Assembly: GCA_021850835.1 (NCBI GenBank)
Contig: JAJZKS010000006.1
Location: forward strand, 1 to 18,933
Direction of reading: 5' to 3'
DNA from: Thermoplasmata archaeon
GTDB taxonomy: Archaea; Thermoplasmatota; Thermoplasmata; Thermoplasmatales; Thermoplasmataceae
Length of the DNA: 18,933 nt
The translations under genes and the position numbers were made by a program. The first letter of the stretch is position 1; every line of letters begins with the position of its first letter. This document shows, one piece after another, positions 7,782 through 15,469 of the stretch. The notes below the pieces were generated by a model. It was not told the DNA's origin. It did no database searches and was given only the letters and a program-made list of their open reading frames with translations.

Positions 7782-9221
7782 TCAGCTTACCTCTGTGAGT
7801 TCCACGGCATCCTCGAACTTCAGGACCTTTACCTTAGCTTTCTGGGCCAGCATTACACCTATGGAGATCACTGCGTATACCAGAAGCGTCAGAGGCGCAA
7901 GCTCTATAGGCATTGCCATTCCCTGCAGGGAATAGGCAATTGCAAGGACAATAATGGCAGAGGCGGCTGTAGGAAATACGAAGTGTGTAAGGATTTCCCT
8001 GGCCCTGAACGATCTGGCAGCCTCAACGGAGAGCGAGGAGTTCACTAGCACGTGTATCACAAGGGTGGACAGTGACCATATGATCTCCAGGATGATCCAT
8101 GAAAAGAATATTCCTGTCTGGAATCCGTACTGGTACCAGAATATGGCTGCATCAGCCACTATAATTAGGGTGATCAGAATGGTGGAAAGCACCACTGCAT
8201 TGCCGGGAGTCCCGAACTTCCTGTGGACCCGTGACAACCTCTTGGGAAGCAGGTCTTGCCTGCTGAGTGAGAACATCATCCTGGAGCAGGCAGTGAGCAT
8301 TGTAACCAGAGGCGTGAATATCACAGCGTCGTAAAACACAATTATCAGGCCTTCAGAAGGCAGGTTTATGAACTGGCCTGCCAGGATTGCGCCAGGGAAT
8401 CCAGAATAGGCGAAATTTGCCATGTTGGACATTCCCCAGGCGCTTACCATTGCATATGCACTGAATATGTATGTTACTCCCATTATGAGAATGATGAGAA
8501 GAACAGCCCTTCCTATGGACCTGTGAGGGGATTTAACTTCCTCTCCCAGCGGAACAACACTCCCATATCCAGCATACGCTCCGTAGCTTCCCGTTATGAA
8601 CCCGAGGAACAGGCCGTGATATCCCTGGAGAGCAGATGCGGGGAGGAACGGTTGAATTGATCTAACAGGGGCTTTTACCAGCAATATTGACGAGATAACA
8701 AAAACAATGACAAACTGTATAATGCCAAGTACGGTCAGAGATACCACTGAAAGCCTCAGTCCCCTGAATACAACAACAAATGCCGCTAACAGGGCTACAG
8801 ACACAAATGCTATTCCTACCAGGTCAGATATATTTGTCCCAAACACAGCGTTCAGGGAACTGCTGAAGGTCCAGAAGTATATCAGTACTATAAAAGCCGG
8901 CCCTACCAACTCATACAGAACATACAGATAGCCGGTGAAAGCTGCAAAAGCCTTTCCAAGCCCCCTGTTGACATATGCCGAGTACCCGCCTGCATGTGCA
9001 ACCTTCTTGGAGTATTGATAAATGCTGTTCCCGGAAAGCAAAGATGCGATCATTCCAATTATGAATGCCAGAGGAGTGGCACCCAAAGCATAGGCAGCCG
9101 CACCTGTCACAGATCCGATAAAAATTGCAATAGGTGCTTCCTGCCCCAATCCCTGAAAAAAGAGACCGAATGTGCCGATATTGGTCTTCTTCAGGCGATC
9201 AGGCATGTCAGTTGTTACCAT
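7782..9221 (-). CDS. APC-family amino acid permease (second paralogue)
   Basis: This 479-residue membrane protein has about 12 hydrophobic segments and the same architecture as the permease at 582-2030. Shared segments include FFQGLGQEAPIAIFIGS in TM1, GATPLAFIIGM, YQYSKKVA, and TGSYGAYAGYGSVVPLGEE followed by VKSPHRSIG. It probably imports amino acids or amines by symport or exchange, in the cytoplasmic membrane. The extracytoplasmic loops and C-terminal tail diverge from the first copy, so the substrates may differ. The start at 9221 is backed by a TATA-like box centred about 23 bp upstream, consistent with a leaderless message. M6 is a possible alternative. It faces threonine synthase tail to tail and is divergent from the cyclase-family hydrolase. 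Confidence 0.9.
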   Translation of the reverse strand: MVTTDMPDRLKKTNIGTFGLFFQGLGQEAPIAIFIGSVTGAAAYALGATPLAFIIGMIASLLSGNSIYQYSKKVAHAGGYSAYVNRGLGKAFAAFTGYLYVLYELVGPAFIVLIYFWTFSSSLNAVFGTNISDLVGIAFVSVALLAAFVVVFRGLRLSVVSLTVLGIIQFVIVFVISSILLVKAPVRSIQPFLPASALQGYHGLFLGFITGSYGAYAGYGSVVPLGEEVKSPHRSIGRAVLLIILIMGVTYIFSAYAMVSAWGMSNMANFAYSGFPGAILAGQFINLPSEGLIIVFYDAVIFTPLVTMLTACSRMMFSLSRQDLLPKRLSRVHRKFGTPGNAVVLSTILITLIIVADAAIFWYQYGFQTGIFFSWIILEIIWSLSTLVIHVLVNSSLSVEAARSFRAREILTHFVFPTAASAIIVLAIAYSLQGMAMPIELAPLTLLVYAVISIGVMLAQKAKVKVLKFEDAVELTEVS

Positions 9222-9238
9222 ATAACATCAACATCACG

Positions 9239-9249
9239 ATATATAAAAT
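9239..9249 (-). promoter_or_regulatory. TATA-box promoter of the second permease
   Basis: ATATATAAAAT on plus reads ATTTTATATAT on minus, centred about 23 bp upstream of the ATG at 9221. The spacing matches the promoter of the paralogous permease at 2047-2060. Confidence 0.55.
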
Positions 9250-9417
9250 GTTATTTTGGGAATATTTCCAGTTGAAAAGGATTTTTAAGGTCAATTGCAA
9301 AATGTCATTTACAGTTTGGTATCAATGAATGATATCAGCAGTGTATAGCTCAACGGTCATGCCAGCCTACGCCACTTATCTGGTAATAGCTTGCTGTGAT
9401 TGATTTTCAAGACAGTC

Positions 9418-9427
9418 ATTTTAAAAA
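9418..9427 (+). promoter_or_regulatory. TATA-box promoter of the cyclase-family gene
   Basis: ATTTTAAAAA is centred about 27 bp upstream of the ATG at 9450. It lies inside the longer frame that begins with GTG at 9396, so it favours 9450 as a leaderless start. Confidence 0.45.
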
Positions 9428-9449
9428 CAGAGATGAAGTTACCAAACTC

Positions 9450-10313
9450 ATGGTTGACTTGAAGAGTCTTGAGCTCGGTGCACTTTCCTTTATAGATGAC
9501 GGCAAGAGGATTTCTGCTGCGGGCCTTGTGAAGAAGGGCAAAATCACCAGCCTGGGACAGGAGTACAGGAACGATATGCCTCAAATCTGGTTCCATGGGC
9601 CATTTTTCTCCTACACTTACAGGGACGTGGAATACACGCTGAAGAAATTCAAGTCCTATCCCAACCATCTGGGGTCAACAATTTGCAGGTATGAGCTCTC
9701 TGACCACTCAGGGACCCATATAGACGGCTTGAACCATGCGTCGAGGGATTACCTGGTTTATGGCGACCTGGACATCAGGGATATCAGCGGAGACGTGGGG
9801 ACAAATACCCTTGGAATCGAAAGCATGCCACCCGTTTTTACAAGGGGCATTATGCTCGATTTCACAAAGTTCTTCGGAACAGATATCCTTGATCCAGGGT
9901 ACGAGATTACCGTGAAGGATGTGGAGGAAGCCACTGAACATTATAAACTGGAACTGAAGCCAGGTGACGGGTTGTTCTTTCACACAGGCTACGGGAAGCT
10001 GTGGATAAATGATAATGAGAAATACATGGGTGCTTCGCCCGGCCCAGGAGAAGAAGTGGCAATATGGATGGTAAAGAACAAGGTGAGCATAACTGGCACG
10101 GACACATCATCTTATGATGTAACGAGGCCCACGGACAAGCTCCTTTTCCCTTGCCACCAGATACTCATAAGGGACGCCGGGGTGCATCTTGTTGAGAACA
10201 TGAGGCTGGAGGAACTCTCATCGGAAGGTGTGAATGAATTTCTCTTCATATGTGCTCCCCTGAAGCTAAAGGGCGGAGCAGGATCCCCAGTCTCCCCGTT
10301 GGCCGTATACTGA
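9450..10313 (+). CDS. Cyclase-family metal-dependent hydrolase
   Basis: This is a member of the cyclase/kynurenine formamidase family (PF04199), which hydrolyses amides, cyclic amides or related bonds with a divalent metal. The signature is DHSGTHIDGLNH, the HxGTHxDxxxH metal site. RGIMLDFTKF, GDGLFFHTGYG, the PGPGEEVA segment, and the C-terminal PLKLKGGAGSPVSPLAV also match the long form of the family (about 290-330 aa). From ATG 9450 it has 287 residues. The frame is open from GTG at 9396 (305 aa), but a TATA box sits between the two starts. It lies 190 nt from the end of the molybdenum hydroxylase operon, facing it. Family members include kynurenine formamidase and isatin hydrolase, but no tryptophan catabolism genes are present here, so the substrate is open. 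Confidence 0.85.
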   Translation: MVDLKSLELGALSFIDDGKRISAAGLVKKGKITSLGQEYRNDMPQIWFHGPFFSYTYRDVEYTLKKFKSYPNHLGSTICRYELSDHSGTHIDGLNHASRDYLVYGDLDIRDISGDVGTNTLGIESMPPVFTRGIMLDFTKFFGTDILDPGYEITVKDVEEATEHYKLELKPGDGLFFHTGYGKLWINDNEKYMGASPGPGEEVAIWMVKNKVSITGTDTSSYDVTRPTDKLLFPCHQILIRDAGVHLVENMRLEELSSEGVNEFLFICAPLKLKGGAGSPVSPLAVY

Positions 10314-10502
10314 TGGGCCAGGCACTTCCCTGTCTCCAAGGTCCAAATATACTTTTCTTCTATAGGCTCAATGAAAAGCTATTTCCTGCAGGCTGGCAAG
10401 CAAAAAGTCAAATCAGTGTGGAGTTCCCATGCTTCAGCGTAAAAGGGGAAAAATATGTGTAAATCAGTTTTGAAATATAAAAAAAATAAAAATTGAAGCA
10501 GA
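10314..10502 (-). terminator. Intergenic region with T-tract terminator of the hydroxylase operon
   Basis: Between the converging cyclase and coxG-like genes no further gene is supported. On the minus strand a strong T-rich run (A-rich at 10479-10492 on plus) lies just past the coxG-like stop. It is the probable terminator of the operon. A weaker T-rich patch at 10350-10361 may end the cyclase transcript. Confidence 0.45.
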
Positions 10503-10940
10503 TTACGCCAGTTTGGACATCATGCATTCAAAAGACTGTTCAATGACTCGATCAGATACCTTGCTGATATATCTCTGGCCAATGCTTGCGAGCCTTCCCG
10601 CCATTACAGCGTCAACGGTCCACTTGAGGCTGGCCTTTGAGTCATCTCCGTCCACATGAACGTCAATGTTCATGGTTGCAGTGTTTGCCTTGGCTCTTGA
10701 GTCAATGGTTATCTTAAGGTGTTTGTTGGCCTCGTCAACTTCCGAATATTTGATTGTGGAGTCGAAAACCTCCTTGATGAAGCCTATTCCAACTTTCATT
10801 TCAGCCTTGATAGTCCTGTCGTCAACCACTTCGTGTGACTTGACGTCAGGAAGGCACTCTGCCATGTTCTTTGCGTTTGTTATGAAATCCCAAACTGCCT
10901 TTGCGCTTGTGTTTACTTCCTTAGATCCTTCAAGTTTCAT
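10503..10940 (-). CDS. coxG: CoxG-like SRPBCC protein
   Basis: This 145-residue protein belongs to the CoxG branch of the SRPBCC (START-like) fold. It begins MKLEGSKEVNTSAKAVWDFI, the usual first strand and helix, and continues through CLPDVKSHEVVDDRTIKAEM and VDGDDSKASLKWTVDAVMAG, matching the family's beta-rich core. In CO dehydrogenase systems CoxG anchors the enzyme to the membrane or handles a hydrophobic cofactor such as quinone. Its role with other molybdenum hydroxylases is inferred. The start at 10940 is preceded by GAGGTGA, about 5 nt upstream and just past the stop codon of the large subunit gene. It is the last gene of the operon. Unlike many homologues it lacks a long C-terminal membrane tail, so direct membrane anchoring is not evident. 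Confidence 0.85.
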   Translation of the reverse strand: MKLEGSKEVNTSAKAVWDFITNAKNMAECLPDVKSHEVVDDRTIKAEMKVGIGFIKEVFDSTIKYSEVDEANKHLKITIDSRAKANTATMNIDVHVDGDDSKASLKWTVDAVMAGRLASIGQRYISKVSDRVIEQSFECMMSKLA

Positions 10941-10949
10941 CTTTTCACC

Positions 10950-13388
10950 TCATTTCCTATGTGTCATCGAGTATATCTCATTCGCCGATATGCTTGAGCT
11001 TGTCAGCTTAATGCCGAGAGGCTTCAAAGCATCCTCCACCGCATTTACTATTGAACCAACTGGTCCTCCGCCGCCTTCACCCACTCCCCTCACTCCAAGC
11101 ACGGAGCTCGTGGATCTTGTAACGATGGTCTTTAAGTCGATTTCCGGCATCTGTTTTGCTCCAGCCACAAGGTAATCCCAGAAGTTGGAAGTCAACAAAA
11201 CTCCGTTCTCATCGTACACGAGATTTTCCATCAGTGCTGCGCTTATACCGTGTAGCGTTGCACCCATTTCCTGCCCTTCCACGACCGTTGGGTTGATCAT
11301 GAAGCCGGGATCAGAAACCACACCGTGCTTCAGGATCTTCACAATGTATGTTTCCGGATCGACTTCCACCACCGTGCCATGCATTGCATATGAATAAGTA
11401 AGGGTGTTGTTGACACGCTTCTGGTCGTCGGGCATATTGTAGGTGAAGTCAGGCTTGTAAACCGCATAGCTTATGAGGCCAGGCTCAAGGTCATCAGGCA
11501 GCCTGTTGACATCAAGCCATGCCAAAGTGGCAATTTCGCCCAGTGCCATTTTCTTATGTGTCTTCTTGCTTTCCACGGCCGAGTCCTTCAGCAAAAGATC
11601 AGTTTTTGGCTCATCCATTGCATGGGAAGCTATAGTCAGGATCTTCTCCTTCAGCCGCTGTGCCGCATAATAAAGGGCTGTTCCAGCCATAACGGCGCTC
11701 CTGCTAGCATATGCGCCGGAGAAAGCAGCCCATACATTGCTTACCGAGTCAAATTCCTTCTGGAAGGTAACGTTCTCGGGGCTGGTGTCGAAGACCTCAG
11801 CCACAATCTGTCCAAATGTTGTCGCATGCGACTGTCCCTGGTCAGATGTGCCAGTTCTTGCAGCAATGCCTCCAAACTGGTCAATCATCACAAGGCCAAC
11901 TTCCATGCTTCCAGAAGCAGGGAAGTTCTTGTTTATGATCTTTACCTGCCCGAAGTTATTGGCACCAGAGTCAATTACAGCGGACAATCCGATTCCTATC
12001 AGCTTCCCCTTTGATCTGGCCTCCTTTTGCTTCTCCCTCCATTTCTTGTATTCTATTGTCTCCAGAAGGGTGTTGAAGGCCTTATGGTAATCTCCTCCGT
12101 CATATATTGTCCTTGATGGGCCCACATATGGCATCTGTTCTGCCTTGATCAGGTTTATTCTCCTTATCTCTGCAGGGTCCATGTTCAACTTTTCTGCCGC
12201 CCTGTTCATCATACGCTCCCACATGAAATTATGCTGAAGCCTTGAATATCCTCTTACGGGACCTGTCGGCCCCTTGTTTGTGGTAGCCTGGTTGAAATCC
12301 ACATAAACGTTCTGTACATCATATATGCCAGGTACTACCTGTGCCCATATGACTGCCCCTGCCGGTTCGTATCTAGGATATGCACCACAGTTGTCGAAGG
12401 CCTGCATGGATATGCCTGTAATTCTGCCGTTCTTCTTCACTCCCAGCTTAACATGAAAACTCCTTTCGTTGTTGTGTGTTCCGGACATTATATTCTCTGA
12501 CCTGGTTTCCACGTACTTTACCGGTGCTTTCAGGAGCCTGGCCAGATAAGCGACCACAGTTATGTGGGTGTAGTTGATAATCTTCCCGCCAAATGCTCCT
12601 CCAACGTTTGGTGGCAGGATCATCCTGAATTTGGAAGGTGACATCCCAAGCGAACCGCAAATTATGGGAAGCGCAAACATTGGCATCTGGTTGACGCTGC
12701 GCACTGTAATTGTGTCCACGCTCTCGTCGTAGGAAGCCAGGACCCCGCTGGTCTCAAGCGGCACAGCAGCATACCTGTGAGTTACCACAGTATCTTCAAC
12801 CACATAATCCGCTTCTTTCAATGCTTTCTCAACATTGCCAAGGTTCCACACACCCCTCCAGACAAGATTGTTGCCCACGGAATCGTGCAGTACCGGCGCC
12901 CCCTCCTTGAGGGCCTTCTCCGCATCCAGAACAACAGGAAGCGGCTCGTATTCAATCTCCACAAGTTCAGCAGCATCCTCTGCTATGTAAGGATCTGTTG
13001 CGACCACAGCAGCGACCGGTTCTCCGAAATACCTGACCTTACCCACCGCTAGCGGGTAATCCACCAGGTTTCCCGCGGGAGGCGGTGCGATCTGCATGTA
13101 CGGGGTCATGTGTTTCTTCAGTTCCTCTCCCGTCAGCACATATTTGACACCCTTGAGCTCCATGCATTTCTTCGTATCGATCTTCTTAATCTTTGCATGG
13201 CCAAAATTCGAAAGCGCATAAGCAAGATACAGGGTTCCCGAAAGCTCTACATCGTCAATGTACTGGCCTTTGCCCTGAATGGGAATTACGTCTTCCCTTA
13301 CCTTTACGGGATTTCCCATATACTTGAAAACACTCTGTTTCTCTTCTCCTGAAACAGTTTCATGAACCAGTTCTGTCTTCTGAGGCAA
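10950..13388 (-). CDS. Molybdenum hydroxylase large (molybdopterin) subunit
   Basis: This is the catalytic subunit of a xanthine oxidase-family hydroxylase that inserts a water oxygen into a C-H bond of an aldehyde or heterocycle. It has 812 residues, the normal length. Seen in order are NPVKVREDVIPIQGKGQYIDD at the N-terminus (residues 26-46), the molybdopterin-binding NVGGAFGGK (261-269), the substrate loop GPVRGYSR (376-383), TGTSDQGQSHATTFGQI (512-528), and GVRGVGE (765-771) with catalytic Glu E771. The loop is not the AYxCSFR of true CO dehydrogenase, so CO is an unlikely substrate. It starts at TTG 13388, just past the small-subunit stop, with GGAG in the end of that gene. The operon order medium-small-large-CoxG matches Cox loci, but CoxD/E/F maturation genes are not in the window. 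Confidence 0.9.
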   Translation of the reverse strand: MPQKTELVHETVSGEEKQSVFKYMGNPVKVREDVIPIQGKGQYIDDVELSGTLYLAYALSNFGHAKIKKIDTKKCMELKGVKYVLTGEELKKHMTPYMQIAPPPAGNLVDYPLAVGKVRYFGEPVAAVVATDPYIAEDAAELVEIEYEPLPVVLDAEKALKEGAPVLHDSVGNNLVWRGVWNLGNVEKALKEADYVVEDTVVTHRYAAVPLETSGVLASYDESVDTITVRSVNQMPMFALPIICGSLGMSPSKFRMILPPNVGGAFGGKIINYTHITVVAYLARLLKAPVKYVETRSENIMSGTHNNERSFHVKLGVKKNGRITGISMQAFDNCGAYPRYEPAGAVIWAQVVPGIYDVQNVYVDFNQATTNKGPTGPVRGYSRLQHNFMWERMMNRAAEKLNMDPAEIRRINLIKAEQMPYVGPSRTIYDGGDYHKAFNTLLETIEYKKWREKQKEARSKGKLIGIGLSAVIDSGANNFGQVKIINKNFPASGSMEVGLVMIDQFGGIAARTGTSDQGQSHATTFGQIVAEVFDTSPENVTFQKEFDSVSNVWAAFSGAYASRSAVMAGTALYYAAQRLKEKILTIASHAMDEPKTDLLLKDSAVESKKTHKKMALGEIATLAWLDVNRLPDDLEPGLISYAVYKPDFTYNMPDDQKRVNNTLTYSYAMHGTVVEVDPETYIVKILKHGVVSDPGFMINPTVVEGQEMGATLHGISAALMENLVYDENGVLLTSNFWDYLVAGAKQMPEIDLKTIVTRSTSSVLGVRGVGEGGGGPVGSIVNAVEDALKPLGIKLTSSSISANEIYSMTHRK

Positions 13389-13394
13389 CTGGCA

Positions 13395-13889
13395 TCACTC
13401 CTTCCCCTTTCCTTCGTTGATCTTTACCGCAGCGTCTTTCACTGCCTTAATGATATTAATGTAGCCTGTGCATCTGCATATGTTCCCTGCGATGCCCTCC
13501 CTGATTTCCTCATCTGTTGGATTGCTGTTCCTGCTGAGCAGGAAAGTGGATGACATCAGCATACCAGGTGTGCAGTACCCGCACTGAAGTGCATGGTGAT
13601 TCCAGAAAGACTCCTGGAGAGGGCTGAGTTTATCATTCTTGGCCAGGGATTCGACTGTCTCCACCTTGGCGCCATCAGCCTCAACCGCAAGCATTGTGCA
13701 TGATTTAACTGAGAGTCCGTTGAAAATTACAGTGCATGCCCCACAGCTCGTGGTATCGCATCCAATGTGAGTGCCTTTCAATTTTGCAAGGTCCCTAATG
13801 AAATCCACAAGGAGCATCCTTGGCTCTACATCATCTGAGTATTTCCTTCCATTAATGTCGATTGTTACGTTTACCAAACCTTCCATCAT
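13395..13889 (-). CDS. Molybdenum hydroxylase small subunit, two 2Fe-2S clusters
   Basis: This is the electron-transfer subunit of the xanthine oxidase-family enzyme. Counting from the GTG at 13898, the plant-type 2Fe-2S ligands are C47, C52, C55 and C67 (GCDTTSCGAC then C). The second, alpha-helical cluster uses C106, C109, C141 and C143 (QCGYCTPGM and NICRCTGY). Q105 is the residue that usually contacts the molybdopterin cytosine dinucleotide. The GTG at 13898 overlaps the stop of the medium-subunit gene, but it is more likely part of the ribosome-binding site GAGGTG, which lies 6 nt before ATG 13889. I therefore prefer the 164-residue form. All eight Cys ligands are present, so the subunit looks functional. 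Confidence 0.92.
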   Translation of the reverse strand: MMEGLVNVTIDINGRKYSDDVEPRMLLVDFIRDLAKLKGTHIGCDTTSCGACTVIFNGLSVKSCTMLAVEADGAKVETVESLAKNDKLSPLQESFWNHHALQCGYCTPGMLMSSTFLLSRNSNPTDEEIREGIAGNICRCTGYINIIKAVKDAAVKINEGKGKE

Positions 13890-13894
13890 TTTCT

Positions 13895-14749
13895 TCACCT
13901 CGAAGTCATTGAGCCAAGGCTCCTTTTCATAAGCACGTTTAACAGATTTCTTCTGTATTCCGGAGTCGCGTGTACATCTCCAGGAGGATCCAAATCTTTA
14001 GTGGCAATGTCTGCAACTTTCAGGATTGATTCGCTGTTCAAGGGTTTGTTCCTGATAAATTTCTCTGCCTCAAGTGCCCTTATGGGAGTAGGAGCCGCAA
14101 CCCCCAGGCCAAACCTTGCATCCTTGACTATTCCCTCAGAGAACTGGAGGTTTGCAGCTACGAATGCTAGAGGGAAAGCAGTATCAGAACGGGTTATCTT
14201 CATGAATTTCTGCCTGGAGTTTTTCGGGACATCTATTTTAAACCCTGTAATCACCTCTCCGTGCTCAAGTGCGGTAGTGAAAAGATCTAGGAAGAAGCTT
14301 TCGATAGGCAGTTCTCTCTGCCCTTCAGTTCCGCTGACAAGGACTTTTGCGTCCAGGGAAAGCAATGCTGCTGACAGGTTTGTGGAGGGATCGCCATGAG
14401 CAATATTTCCACCAATTGTGCCCCTGTTCCTTATCTGCTGGTCAGCAATAGCTCCAGCAGCTTCAGATAGTACTGGCGCGTGTTTCAGAAGCACATCTGA
14501 ATGGTGGACCATGTCGTGCGTGGTCAGCGCACTGACAAAAATAGAATTCCCCTTCATTTCTATTTTTGGCTGCAGTTCAGGCAGATGGCCGATCATCACA
14601 ATCTCCTCGGGGGAGAATATCCTGAGCTTCATCATGGGTATAAGGCTCTGGCCACCAGCGAGGGGCTTGGCATCTTCTCGTGAATAAAGTATTTCAGAAG
14701 CTTCTGCCAAAGTTTTCGGCTTATGCAGTAAGAATTGTCGAGGTCTCAT
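13895..14749 (-). CDS. Molybdenum hydroxylase medium (FAD) subunit
   Basis: This is the FAD-binding subunit that passes electrons from the iron-sulfur clusters to the acceptor. Starting at ATG 14749 it has 284 residues, the normal size. The two FAD-binding signatures are AGGQSL (about 31-36) and TIGGNIAHGDPSTN (about 111-124), as in CoxM, CutB and XdhB. The C-terminal CO_deh_flav_C-like part (RALEAEKFIRNK and the following helices) is present. The frame is open upstream to 14806, but the first 19 extra residues are atypical and a TATA box sits in that stretch. This favours the MRPRQFLLHKP start and a leaderless transcript. It is the first gene of the operon, which runs medium, small, large, CoxG with 4-10 nt gaps or overlaps. 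Confidence 0.9.
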   Translation of the reverse strand: MRPRQFLLHKPKTLAEASEILYSREDAKPLAGGQSLIPMMKLRIFSPEEIVMIGHLPELQPKIEMKGNSIFVSALTTHDMVHHSDVLLKHAPVLSEAAGAIADQQIRNRGTIGGNIAHGDPSTNLSAALLSLDAKVLVSGTEGQRELPIESFFLDLFTTALEHGEVITGFKIDVPKNSRQKFMKITRSDTAFPLAFVAANLQFSEGIVKDARFGLGVAAPTPIRALEAEKFIRNKPLNSESILKVADIATKDLDPPGDVHATPEYRRNLLNVLMKRSLGSMTSR

Positions 14750-14771
14750 TGTAATGAGATTGTCATTGAAG

Positions 14772-14784
14772 TTAAAATATTTTT
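14772..14784 (-). promoter_or_regulatory. TATA-box promoter of the molybdenum hydroxylase operon
   Basis: TTAAAATATTTTT on plus reads AAAAATATTTTAA on minus, centred about 28 bp before the ATG at 14749. No good ribosome-binding site precedes that ATG, in line with leaderless initiation of the first gene. Confidence 0.5.
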
Positions 14785-14969
14785 CAGTCCAATGGCTAAA
14801 ATTCAAGCTTCAACATTTATTGGTAGCAACTATACACTCTCCGTTGAACCTTTTCACTGTTCGAAAACAATCCTGCCATACCAGAGGTTGAAGAACTTGC
14901 AAAAGAACCCGAATGAAAGAGTCTGCGCATAGAAATGCAGGATACCTTGAGGACAGGGTGCAAGAAAGA

Positions 14970-14980
14970 TTATTAATAAA
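14970..14980 (+). promoter_or_regulatory. TATA-box promoter of the MaoC-like gene
   Basis: TTATTAATAAA is centred about 24 bp upstream of the ATG at 14999. The purine-rich AAAGGTG that follows is too far from the ATG to act as a normal ribosome-binding site, so a leaderless transcript is likely. Confidence 0.5.
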
Positions 14981-14998
14981 GGTGCTGATTTAATTTTA

Positions 14999-15430
14999 AT
15001 GTATTTCGATGAATTTACTGACGGGTTCAGGGAAAGGTCCAAGGGCAGAACAATAACAGAGGCGGATGTTGTACTGTTTTCTACTATCACAGGTGCGCAT
15101 AATTCACTGTTTTTGGATGAGGAGTTTTCACGCAAGACATCTTTTGGCGGGAGAATAGCCCCAGGGTATCTCACAGCATCCATGGCAACAGGCCTGATTT
15201 ATCTGTTTCCAAGTGCCCCATTCGAGAAGGGATTCGTCGCGCTGCTCGGTTCAAATTTCAAGGCAATGAAGAGCGTCAAGATAGGAGATACCATAACCTG
15301 TGAAACAAGTGTAAAGGAAAAAAAAGAAAGGAAGGACGATGGCATAGTAACCCTCCATTCAGACATATTCAACCAGAACAGTGACAAAGTAATGGAAGTT
15401 GAGCACATAATAATGGTGAAAAAACAGTGA
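14999..15430 (+). CDS. MaoC/hotdog-fold protein lacking the usual catalytic pair
   Basis: This 143-residue single hotdog-fold protein belongs to the MaoC dehydratase family, whose active members hydrate enoyl-CoA thioesters. The family pattern is seen as FTDGFRERSKGRTITEAD, STITGAHNSLFLDEEF, GGRIAPGYL and GDTITCETSV. The hydratase motif is normally T-G-D-x-N-P-x-H. Here it reads T31-G32-A33-H34-N35-S36-L37-F38, so both the catalytic Asp and His are replaced (A33, F38). The protein may bind acyl-CoA without hydrating it, act as a thioesterase-like or partner subunit, or use shifted residues (H34). It is divergent from the molybdenum hydroxylase operon and converges with an intact crotonase, so a link to CoA-thioester catabolism is plausible. 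Confidence 0.82.
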   Translation: MYFDEFTDGFRERSKGRTITEADVVLFSTITGAHNSLFLDEEFSRKTSFGGRIAPGYLTASMATGLIYLFPSAPFEKGFVALLGSNFKAMKSVKIGDTITCETSVKEKKERKDDGIVTLHSDIFNQNSDKVMEVEHIIMVKKQ

Positions 15431-15445
15431 TTTTGATCACTGTTT
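15422..15445. terminator. Perfect 10-bp hairpin between convergent genes
   Basis: AAACAGTGAT (15422-15431), loop TTTG and ATCACTGTTT (15436-15445) form an uninterrupted 10-bp stem that overlaps the stop codon of the MaoC-like gene. It lies between two converging genes and may serve as a bidirectional transcript end. No long T-run follows on either strand. Confidence 0.45.
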
Positions 15446-15469
15446 GTTGAAATCAGCCATCTTTTCGAG

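Larger units (their letters stand above)
14750..14998. other. Divergent regulatory region
   Basis: This 250-bp region separates the molybdenum hydroxylase operon (minus) and the MaoC-like gene (plus). A TATA-like box lies near each end. The middle, about 14800-14960, holds no convincing gene. Short open frames there are broken and unrecognised. It is the likely site of any shared regulator of the two transcripts. Confidence 0.4.

Noticed and set aside
2301..10313. Kynurenine pathway (class V enzyme as kynureninase plus cyclase as kynurenine formamidase)
   Set aside because: The two genes are 6 kb apart in different transcripts, no tryptophan dioxygenase is present, and the class V protein looks more epimerase/desulfurase-like.
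11556..12014. 152-aa plus-strand frame
   Set aside because: It is antisense to the molybdopterin subunit gene, whose motifs prove the minus-strand frame.
10503..14749. Aerobic CO dehydrogenase operon
   Set aside because: Gene order fits, but the large subunit lacks the AYxCSFR loop with its Cu-binding Cys, so the CO assignment is not supported.
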